Positions 55,628-62,835 of a stretch of DNA of 64,000 nt are shown piece after piece. The translations under genes were made by a program, and so were the position numbers. How positions within the stretch are numbered: the first letter of the stretch is position 1; each line of letters opens with the position of its first letter. The notes beneath the pieces were generated by a model. It saw nothing but the letters and a program-made list of their open reading frames with translations, made no database searches and was not told the DNA's origin. Source of the DNA: Achromobacter sp. HZ34 (GTDB taxonomy: Bacteria > Pseudomonadota > Gammaproteobacteria > Burkholderiales > Burkholderiaceae_B); the NCBI RefSeq assembly GCF_002209485.1, contig NZ_NJIX01000001.1:1054001-1118000 (forward strand). Reading direction: 5' to 3'.

Positions 55628-56338
55628 ATGGTCAACCTCAAACCGGTCAAGAAAGAAAATCTTTCGGTCCGGGTCTACAACGAAATCCGCGAAGCCCTGA
55701 TCAACGGCCAATACGAGCCGGGCGAACGGCTGATCATCGGTGAACTCGCGCAGGCACTGGGCGTGTCCATCACGCCGGTGCGCGAAGCCATCTTTCGCCT
55801 GATCAGCGAACAGGGCCTGGAGATGCAGGCGGCTACCGCCGTCTATGTGCCCTACGTCAATTCCGCCAAGCTCAGCGAAATCCAGCAGATTCGCTTCCAC
55901 CTGGAAGGCATGGGCGCCGCTGAAGCCGCGCGACAGATCACGCCGAAGCAGCTGGAGAACCTGGTGGCCCTGCAGGCCCAGTTCATCAGCTGCACCGCCT
56001 CCGATCCCAAGCGCGCCAGTCTTCTCAACCGCAAGATCCATTTTGCGATTCTCGAAGCCAGCCGCATGCCGATATTGCGCAACACGGTGGAGTCGTTCTG
56101 GGTCATCACGGGTCCCATTCTGAAGGTCTTCCACGTGAAGACCTCCGTGCTGGACTATTCGCAGGGCCAGCACCGCCACGAGGCCGTGCTCGACGCCCTG
56201 AAGAAACGCGACGCCGAAGCCGCCCGCCATGCCTTGCAGGACGACATCGCCTGGGGCGGCAAGATCATGATCGATTGGTTGATAGAGAAAGAGAAGGAGC
56301 AGGACGCCGCGGCGCAGACCCCTTCGACCAGGAAATGA
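55628..56338 (+). CDS. GntR-family regulator with FCD domain
   Basis: A 236-residue FadR-subfamily GntR regulator. The winged helix (about 10-78) contains VRVYNEIREALINGQYEPGERLIIGELAQALGVSITPVREAIFRLISEQGLEM. The all-helical FCD ligand-binding domain follows, with probable metal ligands in NRKIHFAILEAS and GQHRHEAVLDAL. It is likely a repressor released by a pathway acid. Its own promoter carries one of two identical palindromes in this region. The alcohol dehydrogenase gene follows 120 bp downstream. Confidence 0.92.
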   Translation: MVNLKPVKKENLSVRVYNEIREALINGQYEPGERLIIGELAQALGVSITPVREAIFRLISEQGLEMQAATAVYVPYVNSAKLSEIQQIRFHLEGMGAAEAARQITPKQLENLVALQAQFISCTASDPKRASLLNRKIHFAILEASRMPILRNTVESFWVITGPILKVFHVKTSVLDYSQGQHRHEAVLDALKKRDAEAARHALQDDIAWGGKIMIDWLIEKEKEQDAAAQTPSTRK

Positions 56339-56458
56339 GCGGCAGCGCGCACGCCAGCCGGCCGCCTGGCCGCGCCGGCCGCCGCGCGACAGGCAAAACC
56401 ACCACCCGCATCCAATACCAGGACATGCAAAGCGGCTGGATAAAAACGAGGAGACATC

Positions 56459-57529
56459 ATGCTGAAAATCTTCGGTGGCCCCAGCCGCTACATCCAGGGG
56501 CCGGATGCCGTCGCGCGCCTGGGCGAGACCATGGCGCTGTTCGGGTCGCAAGCCGCGCTGGTCATCGACAGCTACGTCCTTGAGGTCCACGGCGCGCGCC
56601 TGCGCAAGCTGTGCGCGGCCAGCGGCGTCGACACCCACGTACTGCCCGTGGAAGGCGAGATGACCCCGGCGTCGATCCAGGACCTGTGCCGGCGCGCCGC
56701 CGCCACGCCCGCCAGCGCCGTGGTTGCCGTGGGCGGCGGCAAGGCGCTGGATTCCGGCAAAGCCGTGGCGCGCGCCCTGCACTGCCATCTGGTCACCGTG
56801 CCGACCGTGGCCTCCAACGACGCGCCCACCAGCAAGAACTACGTCCTCTATGACGAGCACCATAATCTGCTGGCGGTCGAACACATGGTGTTCAACCCCA
56901 CCATGGTGCTGGTCGACACCTCCCTGGTGGCGACCGCCCCCGCGCATTTCTTCCGCGCCGGCCTGGGCGATGCGATTTCCAAGAAGTTCGAAGCGCAGCA
57001 ATGCTACGGGGCGGGCGGTCCCAATATGTACAACGGTGCGTCCACGCTGACAGCGCAGTTGATCGCCGACGGCTGCTACCGGACCTTGCTGGCCGACGGT
57101 GCCGAGGCCTTGGCGGCGGCCGGCAGCGGCCAGCCCACCGCGGCGTTCGAGCGCGCGGTGGAAGCCATGATCCTGATGAGCGGCCTGGGCTTCGAGAGCG
57201 GCGGCTTGTCCATCGCCCACGCGCTGACCCGCGGCTTGCCGCGTATCGACGGCGTGGGTCATGCCATGCATGGTTTACAGGTTGCCCTGGGGCTGCTGGT
57301 TCAATTGGAACTGGAACGGCGGGACGATCAGGTGCTGGCCGGCCTGGAGGACTGGTACGCGGCCACCGGCCTGCCCACCACCCTCAAGGATCTGGGCGCC
57401 CACGCCATCGACGACGCGCAACTGCGCGTCGCCGCCGAACTTACGCTCAAGGCCCGCCACGCCGCGAATTTCGACCATGTGCTCAGCGTCGAAGAACTGG
57501 CCGGCGCTTTGAAGCGCCGCGCGGGGTAA
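56459..57529 (+). CDS. Iron-type alcohol dehydrogenase, glycerol dehydrogenase-like
   Basis: A 356-residue group III metal-dependent alcohol dehydrogenase resembling GldA. The NAD site is VAVGGGKALDSGKAVA (about 92-107), PTVASNDAPTSKNYVLYD matches the glycerol-dehydrogenase stretch, and metal ligands are in GLGDAISKKFEAQQ (Asp), LSIAHALTRG and GVGHAMHGLQVALG (His). The ATG at 56459 has GAGGAGA upstream. It probably oxidises a polyol or hydroxyketone feeding the pathway, alongside the convergent BKACE operon. Confidence 0.9.
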   Translation: MLKIFGGPSRYIQGPDAVARLGETMALFGSQAALVIDSYVLEVHGARLRKLCAASGVDTHVLPVEGEMTPASIQDLCRRAAATPASAVVAVGGGKALDSGKAVARALHCHLVTVPTVASNDAPTSKNYVLYDEHHNLLAVEHMVFNPTMVLVDTSLVATAPAHFFRAGLGDAISKKFEAQQCYGAGGPNMYNGASTLTAQLIADGCYRTLLADGAEALAAAGSGQPTAAFERAVEAMILMSGLGFESGGLSIAHALTRGLPRIDGVGHAMHGLQVALGLLVQLELERRDDQVLAGLEDWYAATGLPTTLKDLGAHAIDDAQLRVAAELTLKARHAANFDHVLSVEELAGALKRRAG

Positions 57530-57623
57530 GCGGCCGCGAGCGATGGCGCTTCGAAGCCTGCGCCGCCGCTGATCGACAGCGGCCGGCACATCGCCGACGC
57601 GCGGCGGCCAGCCGCCCCGCTCC

Positions 57624-58559
57624 TTAAAACGCCACGTTGTCCCCACCCTTCAAGCCCAGCTTGGCGCGGGCTTCATCGGGCGTGGCCACATCCAGGTTCA
57701 GGGCTTCGATGACCGTGCGGATGCGCTCCACCTGCTGGCGATTGGACTGCGCCATCTCCCCCGGCCCGATCCACAGCGAATCCTCCAGCCCGACACGGAC
57801 ATTCGATCCCATCGCCGCGCCCATGGTCGCCAACGGGATCTGCGCGCGCCCGGCACCCAAAATGGACCACTCGTAGCCCCCCACGCCGAACAGGCGATCC
57901 GCCGTGCGGCGCATATGCATCAGGTCCTCGGGATCCGGCCCGATGCCGCCCAGGATGCCGAACACCGACTGGATGAACGGCGGCGCCTTGATCAGCCCGC
58001 GGTCCATGAAGTGCTTGAGGTTGTACAGATGGCTGATGTCGTAGCACTCGAACTCGAAGCGCGTGCCGTTGGCATTGCCGATGGTAAGGATGTCCTCGAT
58101 GTCCTGGTACGTGTTGCGGAAGATCAGCGAGCGGCTGTTCTCCAGATGCTCGCGCTCCCAGTCGTGCTTGAATTCCTTGAACCGGTCGAGCATGGGAAAC
58201 AGGCCGAAGTTCATCGACCCCATGTTCAGCGACGCCACCTCCGGCTTGAAGGTCGATGCCGGCCGCATGCGTTCGGCCACCGTCATATGCGGGCTACCGC
58301 CGGTGGTGATATTGATGACGGCATCGGTCTCGGCCTTGATGCGCTTGAGGAAAGGCTCGAACAAGGCCGGATCCTGCGACGGCTTGCCGGTTTCCGGATC
58401 GCGCGCATGCAGGTGCAGGATGGCGGCACCGGCGCGGGCCGCGCCGATGGCGGCCTCGGCAATCTCGTCGGCCGTCACCGGCAGATGCGGCGACATGCTG
58501 GGCGTATGGATGGCGCCCGTGACGGCGCAGGTGATGACGACTTTTCTTTTGGTGGCCAT
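57624..58559 (-). CDS. BKACE-family 3-keto acid cleavage enzyme (DUF849)
   Basis: A 311-residue beta-keto-acid cleavage enzyme, a zinc-dependent TIM barrel that condenses a beta-keto acid with acetyl-CoA to give acetoacetate and a new CoA ester. ITCAVTGAIHTPSMSPHLPVT, zinc-ligand H49/H51 in ILHLHARDPETGKPSQ, SLNMGSMNFGLFP and VRVGLEDSLWIGPGEMAQSN match the family. The beta-keto substrate is plausibly made by the dehydrogenase encoded 22 bp upstream in the same operon. Known members use 3-keto-5-aminohexanoate, dehydrocarnitine and others; this one is unassigned. Confidence 0.9.
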   Translation of the reverse strand: MATKRKVVITCAVTGAIHTPSMSPHLPVTADEIAEAAIGAARAGAAILHLHARDPETGKPSQDPALFEPFLKRIKAETDAVINITTGGSPHMTVAERMRPASTFKPEVASLNMGSMNFGLFPMLDRFKEFKHDWEREHLENSRSLIFRNTYQDIEDILTIGNANGTRFEFECYDISHLYNLKHFMDRGLIKAPPFIQSVFGILGGIGPDPEDLMHMRRTADRLFGVGGYEWSILGAGRAQIPLATMGAAMGSNVRVGLEDSLWIGPGEMAQSNRQQVERIRTVIEALNLDVATPDEARAKLGLKGGDNVAF

Positions 58560-58581
58560 ATGTCTCTCCGTGGTGGACTTA

Positions 58582-59517
58582 TTACTCGTCAGTGTCAGCC
58601 TGCTGCTTGTGGCGCAGCAGCTTCATCAGCCGTTCGTCGCGCCAGAAGCGGCGCGCATGCAGATCCGCTACCGGCAACTGCTGGCGCCGTTGCGTCTCCA
58701 GGTCCTGCACGGCCGGCCCTTGCCACGCCGGCTCGCTGGTCTGGCTGGCTCCGATGGACCGGTACATGCCGTTGTAGCGTGCGCAGTAATCCGCGATGCC
58801 GCCGGGCGCGTTGAGGTCTATGGTTTCGAACGGCCCCATGAAGGACCAGCGCAGGCCCAGGCCGTCCTTCACCGTGGCGTCGATGTCCTCGACGCTGGCA
58901 TAGCCTGCCTCGGCCAGGCGCAGGGCCTCTTGCAGCAAGGCTCCCTGCAGCCGATTGAGTATGAAGCCTTCGATCTCGCGGCGCAGCACCACGGGCTTCT
59001 GTCCCACCTCGCGCATGATGGCGCCGCAGCGTTCTATCGCCTGGGGCGACGTCCAGGGGGCGCCGCTCAATTCCACCACCGGCACCAGGTAAGGCGGATT
59101 CACCGGATGCGCGACCAGGCAGCGCGCCTGCCCCGGCACATCGCGCGAGAACAGGCTGGCGCGGATGCTGGACGTGGAGCTGGCGAGAATGGCGGCGGCA
59201 GGCGCCAAGGCATCCAGCCGCAGGAACAGCGCCTGCTTGATGGCCAGGTCCTCGGGGGAATTCTCCTGCACATAATCGACACCCGCCACGGCCTCTTCCA
59301 GGGTGGCCGCGACGGCGACCCGCGCCACGATGGCTTCGGGTTCCCCCGCCAGGCCATGCTCGTGCAAGGTGCGCAGTTGCTGCGCCACCAACGTGCGCGC
59401 CTCGGCGGCGCGGGCAGCGTCGGTGTCGAACAGGCGCACCGACCAGCCGGCTCGCGCGAAAACGATGGCCCAGCCCTGTCCGATCAGGCCGGAACCGATG
59501 ATGGCGGCAATACCCAT
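58582..59517 (-). CDS. 3-hydroxyacyl-CoA dehydrogenase-family protein (lambda-crystallin/L-gulonate or carnitine dehydrogenase type)
   Basis: A 311-residue NAD-dependent dehydrogenase of a 3-hydroxy acid. The Rossmann motif AAIIGSGLIGQGWA is at 4-17, and catalytic segments are LASSTSSIRASLF, VAHPVNPPYLVPVVEL (His) and GFILNRLQGALLQEALRL (Asn). The C-terminal LRWSFMGPFETIDLNAPGGIADYCARY resembles lambda-crystallin/L-gulonate 3-dehydrogenase more than long-chain acyl-CoA enzymes, so a free 3-hydroxy acid is likely. GGAGGA lies before the ATG at 59517. The middle gene of the three-gene operon, it probably feeds its beta-keto product to BKACE. Confidence 0.88.
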   Translation of the reverse strand: MGIAAIIGSGLIGQGWAIVFARAGWSVRLFDTDAARAAEARTLVAQQLRTLHEHGLAGEPEAIVARVAVAATLEEAVAGVDYVQENSPEDLAIKQALFLRLDALAPAAAILASSTSSIRASLFSRDVPGQARCLVAHPVNPPYLVPVVELSGAPWTSPQAIERCGAIMREVGQKPVVLRREIEGFILNRLQGALLQEALRLAEAGYASVEDIDATVKDGLGLRWSFMGPFETIDLNAPGGIADYCARYNGMYRSIGASQTSEPAWQGPAVQDLETQRRQQLPVADLHARRFWRDERLMKLLRHKQQADTDE

Positions 59518-59533
59518 GTCAGCTTCCTCCGCG

Positions 59534-60316
59534 TCAATAGAGTTTCTGCGTCAGGCCGTCGATGACGATGGCCTGGCCGGTAACGCTGCGCGCCGCGTCG
59601 CTGGCGTTGAACAGCACCATATTGGCAATGTCGCGCGCCGTCACCATGCGCCCCAGCACCGCCTGGTTCTCGTACTGCGCGGCGATGTCCTGCACCGGCT
59701 GTCCGAGTGTCTTGGCCTTGGCGTCGATGACCGCGCGGATGCGTGGCCCTTCCACCGCGCCGGGCAGGATGGCGTTGACGCGGATGCCGTAGGCCCCCAG
59801 CTCGATGGCCAGCGACTTGGTGAAGCCCACCACGGCCCACTTCGACGCCGAATAGGCCGACCGGCCGGCGAAGCCAAGATGCCCCGCCGCGGACGACAGG
59901 TTGACCATCACGCCCGCCTCCGATGCCTTGAGCAAGGGCACCGCCAACCGCGCGCACAGGAACTGTCCGGTGATGTTCACCGCCAGCGTGCGATCCCAAT
60001 CGGCCTTGGACAGGTCTTGCACGAAGCCGGTGGGCCCGGCCACGCCGGCATTGTTGATGAGGATATCCAGCCCGCCCAGCGTCGTGCCGACCTGCTCGAA
60101 CAAGCGCGCCACGCTGGCCTCGTCGGCGACATCGGCCACGGTGGTGGCGACGCCGGGCAGATCGCGCCGCAGGTCATCCAGCCGCGCCGCATTGATGTCG
60201 CACACCAGAAGGGAAGCGCCGGCGGCGTGGAACAGGCGCGTCATCTCCAATCCCAAACCGTCGGCGCCCGCGGTGATCAACACCTTGCGCCCACGCAAAC
60301 TGCAATCCTCGAACAT
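59534..60316 (-). CDS. SDR-family oxidoreductase
   Basis: A 260-residue classical SDR. KVLITAGADGLGLEM (TAGxxGLG nucleotide site), INNAGVAGPTGF, VNLSSAAGHLGF (Ser) and YSASKWAVVGFTKSLAIELG (YxxxK) are present. The ATG at 60316 is chosen with AGGAG eight bases upstream; a longer frame upstream is Arg-rich and unlike the family. It is the first gene of the SDR-dehydrogenase-BKACE operon, probably oxidising a hydroxyl of the same substrate. It is divergent from the ABC-transporter genes, with the second AT-rich palindrome between them. Confidence 0.9.
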   Translation of the reverse strand: MFEDCSLRGRKVLITAGADGLGLEMTRLFHAAGASLLVCDINAARLDDLRRDLPGVATTVADVADEASVARLFEQVGTTLGGLDILINNAGVAGPTGFVQDLSKADWDRTLAVNITGQFLCARLAVPLLKASEAGVMVNLSSAAGHLGFAGRSAYSASKWAVVGFTKSLAIELGAYGIRVNAILPGAVEGPRIRAVIDAKAKTLGQPVQDIAAQYENQAVLGRMVTARDIANMVLFNASDAARSVTGQAIVIDGLTQKLY

Positions 60317-60479
60317 GCTTAGTCTCCTGTGTCGCCTGGGGTCGCGGCGGGAGTCCGGATGGCTCCTCGCCGTCGCCCGCGATTCTTGCCGATGGCGCCC
60401 CGGGGTTGGGGAAATCCCCCATGCACGCACCCGGGCCGCCCTCTAGAATAAATCACCTGCCGGCTTATGTTTTCAAAAA

Positions 60480-60492
60480 ATATATCATATAT
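60480..60492. promoter_or_regulatory. Candidate GntR operator, site 2
   Basis: ATATATCATATAT, the exact complement of the palindrome near gntR, in the divergent spacer between the SDR operon and the ABC-transporter operon. Adjacent AT-rich bases (TTTTCAAAA and TTATG) probably include the promoter. Confidence 0.65.
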
Positions 60493-60633
60493 TATGTACC
60501 ATCGAACACGGCGGGAAGACCGTGAAATGGCCGCAGTAAATGCCTCGCAGAAAAAGAATTCCCACAGTGGAAACGCGAGGGCCGCACAAGCGGCAAGGCG
60601 TCGCGATCAGACCATCAACAAGGAGTGAGACAT

Positions 60634-61833
60634 ATGTTCAAGATCAGGAAAATTGCCCTGGCGCTGGGCGCCTGCGGCATGCTGGCCAGCGCGGCGGCGT
60701 ATGCGGACATGAAAGTCGGCGCCGTATTCCCCTTCAGCGGCGCGCTGGCCCTGCTGGGCCAGGAAAGCTTCCGCGGCCTGGAACTGGCGGTCAATGAAAT
60801 CAATGCAGCCGGCGGCATCAATGGCGAGAAAATCCAGATCCTCAAGGCCGACGCCGTCGATCCCAACCAGGCCGTCTCCGAAACCAAGCGCCTGATCTCG
60901 TCCGACGTCGTCGGCGTGTTCGGCAGCTACGCCTCCGGCATCTCCTACGCTGCTTCACCGGTCACCGAACTGGCCGGCGTGCCTTACTTCGAACTGGGTG
61001 CCACCGCCCACAAGATCACCACGCGCGGCTACAAGTACCTGTTCCGCAGCAACCCCAACACCGCACTGTACGGCGTGTCGGTGGTCAATGCCCTGCACGA
61101 CATCGTGGCGCCGGGCATGGGCATGAACCCGAAAGACATCAAGATCGGCATCATCCACGAAGACGGCCCCTACGGCACCGACGTGGCCGCCACCGAGAAG
61201 CAGCGGGCCGCCGAACTGGGCTATACCGTCGCCGAAGTGCTGCCCTACTCGGCCAAGACGGTGGACCTGTCCTCGCTCATCCTGCGCCTGAAAGGCGCCG
61301 GCGTGAACGTGGTACTGCAGACCGCCTACCAGAACGACGCCATCCTCTACTTCAACCAGGCCAAGGCGGCGGGGTTCAAGCCCAAGGTCGTCATCGGCGC
61401 GGGTGGCGGCTACTCGCTGGCCGACACCGCCAAGGCCGTGGGCACGGGCATGAACGGCGTATTCGACCTGGACTTCCCGCAATCGTCCATCAATACGGCC
61501 GGTGCGCCCGGCCTGGACAAGTTCCTGCAGGCCTACAAGTCCACGTACAAGAGCGATCCGCAGTCCGGCCACAGCCTGACCAACTACGTCGGCGCCAAGG
61601 TGTTCTTCGAAGCCATCGCCAATGCCAAATCGACCGACAAGGACAAGATCCGCGCGGCCGTGCTGGCCTACAAGAAACCCGCCGGCCAGTCGGCCAACGG
61701 CTGGGGCTTCGACTTTGGTGAAGACGGGCAGAACAAGGCCTCGGACTTCTACGTGATGCAGTGGCAGGACGGCAAGCTGGTCACGATCGCCCCCAGCAAC
61801 CTCGCGCTGGGCAAGCCCGTTTTCAATAAGTAA
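60634..61833 (+). CDS. Branched-chain-type ABC transporter substrate-binding protein
   Basis: A 399-residue periplasmic binding protein (LivJ/LivK fold). The signal peptide (about 1-25, ending AAAYA) is followed by KVGAVFPFSGALALLGQESFRGLELAVNEINAAGGI, SETKRLISSDVVGVFGSYASG, GIIHEDGPYGTDVA, and VVLQTAYQNDAILYFNQAKAAGFKPK. The ATG at 60634 has AAGGAG about nine bases upstream. Ligands of this class include amino acids, amides, urea and aromatic acids; here the neighbouring catabolic genes suggest the pathway substrate. Confidence 0.93.
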   Translation: MFKIRKIALALGACGMLASAAAYADMKVGAVFPFSGALALLGQESFRGLELAVNEINAAGGINGEKIQILKADAVDPNQAVSETKRLISSDVVGVFGSYASGISYAASPVTELAGVPYFELGATAHKITTRGYKYLFRSNPNTALYGVSVVNALHDIVAPGMGMNPKDIKIGIIHEDGPYGTDVAATEKQRAAELGYTVAEVLPYSAKTVDLSSLILRLKGAGVNVVLQTAYQNDAILYFNQAKAAGFKPKVVIGAGGGYSLADTAKAVGTGMNGVFDLDFPQSSINTAGAPGLDKFLQAYKSTYKSDPQSGHSLTNYVGAKVFFEAIANAKSTDKDKIRAAVLAYKKPAGQSANGWGFDFGEDGQNKASDFYVMQWQDGKLVTIAPSNLALGKPVFNK

Positions 61834-61956
61834 AGCCGGGCTGGGACCACGGCGCGCCATGCAGCGCGCCGGGCAACCCCGAGACAAGTTGTCGGACGGA
61901 CGCCGCGTGCGCCTGCGGGAGGCGCGCGCGGTGTCCGCCATACGCGAGGCTGCTCA

Positions 61957-62823
61957 ATGGACATCCTGATTCAACTCATCATCAACGGCCTGTTGCTGGG
62001 TGGCGCCTACGCCATCATCAGCCTGGGGTTGACCTTGATCTTTGGCGTGGTGCGCGTGGTGAACTTCGCGCACGGTGAATTCCTGATGGTGGGCATGTAC
62101 CTGGTGTACCTGGCCGCCAGCCATTTCGGCATCCACCCCTATGTGGGACTGGTGCCCGTGGCGGTGATCCTGTTCGCGCTGGGCGCGGCGACCCAGAGGC
62201 TGGTGATACAGCCGCTGCTCGATGCCGACGAACATATCCAGATCTTCGCCACGGTGGGCATCTCCACCATCCTGCTGAATCTGGCCCTGGTGGTGTTCGG
62301 CGCCAATGTGCTGCGCGCGCCCGTGGAGCTGGGCACCGACTCGATCTCCGTCGGCAACTACGCCATGGTCACCGGCCAGCTGATCACCTTCGTCGCCGCG
62401 CTGGTGCTGGCCGTGCTGCTGCATCTGTTCATGCATCGCACTTATCTGGGCCGCGCCCTGCGCGCGGTGGCCCAGCATCGCTACGCGGCCATGCTGATGG
62501 GTGTGAACGTCAAGGCGGTCTATGTGCTGGCCTTCGGCCTGGGCACGGCCTTCGTCGGCATCGCGGCGGGCCTGCTGGCGCCGCAATATCCGGTGTTTCC
62601 CACCGTGGGCACGTATTTCGTGCTGACCGCCTTCGTCATCGTCGTGCTGGGCGGCATGGGCAGCCTGTATGGCGCCGTCGCCGGTTCGATGATCATCGGC
62701 GTGGTCGACACCCTGGCTGGCTACTACATCGCGCCCGACCTCAAGGAGGTGGTGTATTTCGGCATCTTCCTGCTGATCCTCGTCTTGCGTCCGACCGGAC
62801 TGTTCGGCGTTGGCACGGAATAA
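61957..62823 (+). CDS. Branched-chain-type ABC transporter permease (LivH-like)
   Basis: A 288-residue inner-membrane permease with about eight hydrophobic helices. It opens LIQLIINGLLLGGAYAIISLGLTLIFGVVRVVNFAHGEFLMVG, typical of LivH, and RALRAVAQHRYAAMLMGVNV is the EAA-like cytosolic loop contacting the ATPase. It follows the binding protein by 123 bp and precedes the LivM-LivG fusion by 12 bp. Confidence 0.92.
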   Translation: MDILIQLIINGLLLGGAYAIISLGLTLIFGVVRVVNFAHGEFLMVGMYLVYLAASHFGIHPYVGLVPVAVILFALGAATQRLVIQPLLDADEHIQIFATVGISTILLNLALVVFGANVLRAPVELGTDSISVGNYAMVTGQLITFVAALVLAVLLHLFMHRTYLGRALRAVAQHRYAAMLMGVNVKAVYVLAFGLGTAFVGIAAGLLAPQYPVFPTVGTYFVLTAFVIVVLGGMGSLYGAVAGSMIIGVVDTLAGYYIAPDLKEVVYFGIFLLILVLRPTGLFGVGTE

Positions 62824-62835
62824 AAGGAGCGCGAC

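Noticed and set aside
57624-59517. Carnitine degradation (carnitine dehydrogenase plus dehydrocarnitine-cleaving enzyme) as the specific pathway.
   Set aside because: The BKACE-dehydrogenase pair would allow it, but the dehydrogenase looks at least as close to L-gulonate/lambda-crystallin enzymes, and no betaine-related hydrolase or transporter is seen nearby.
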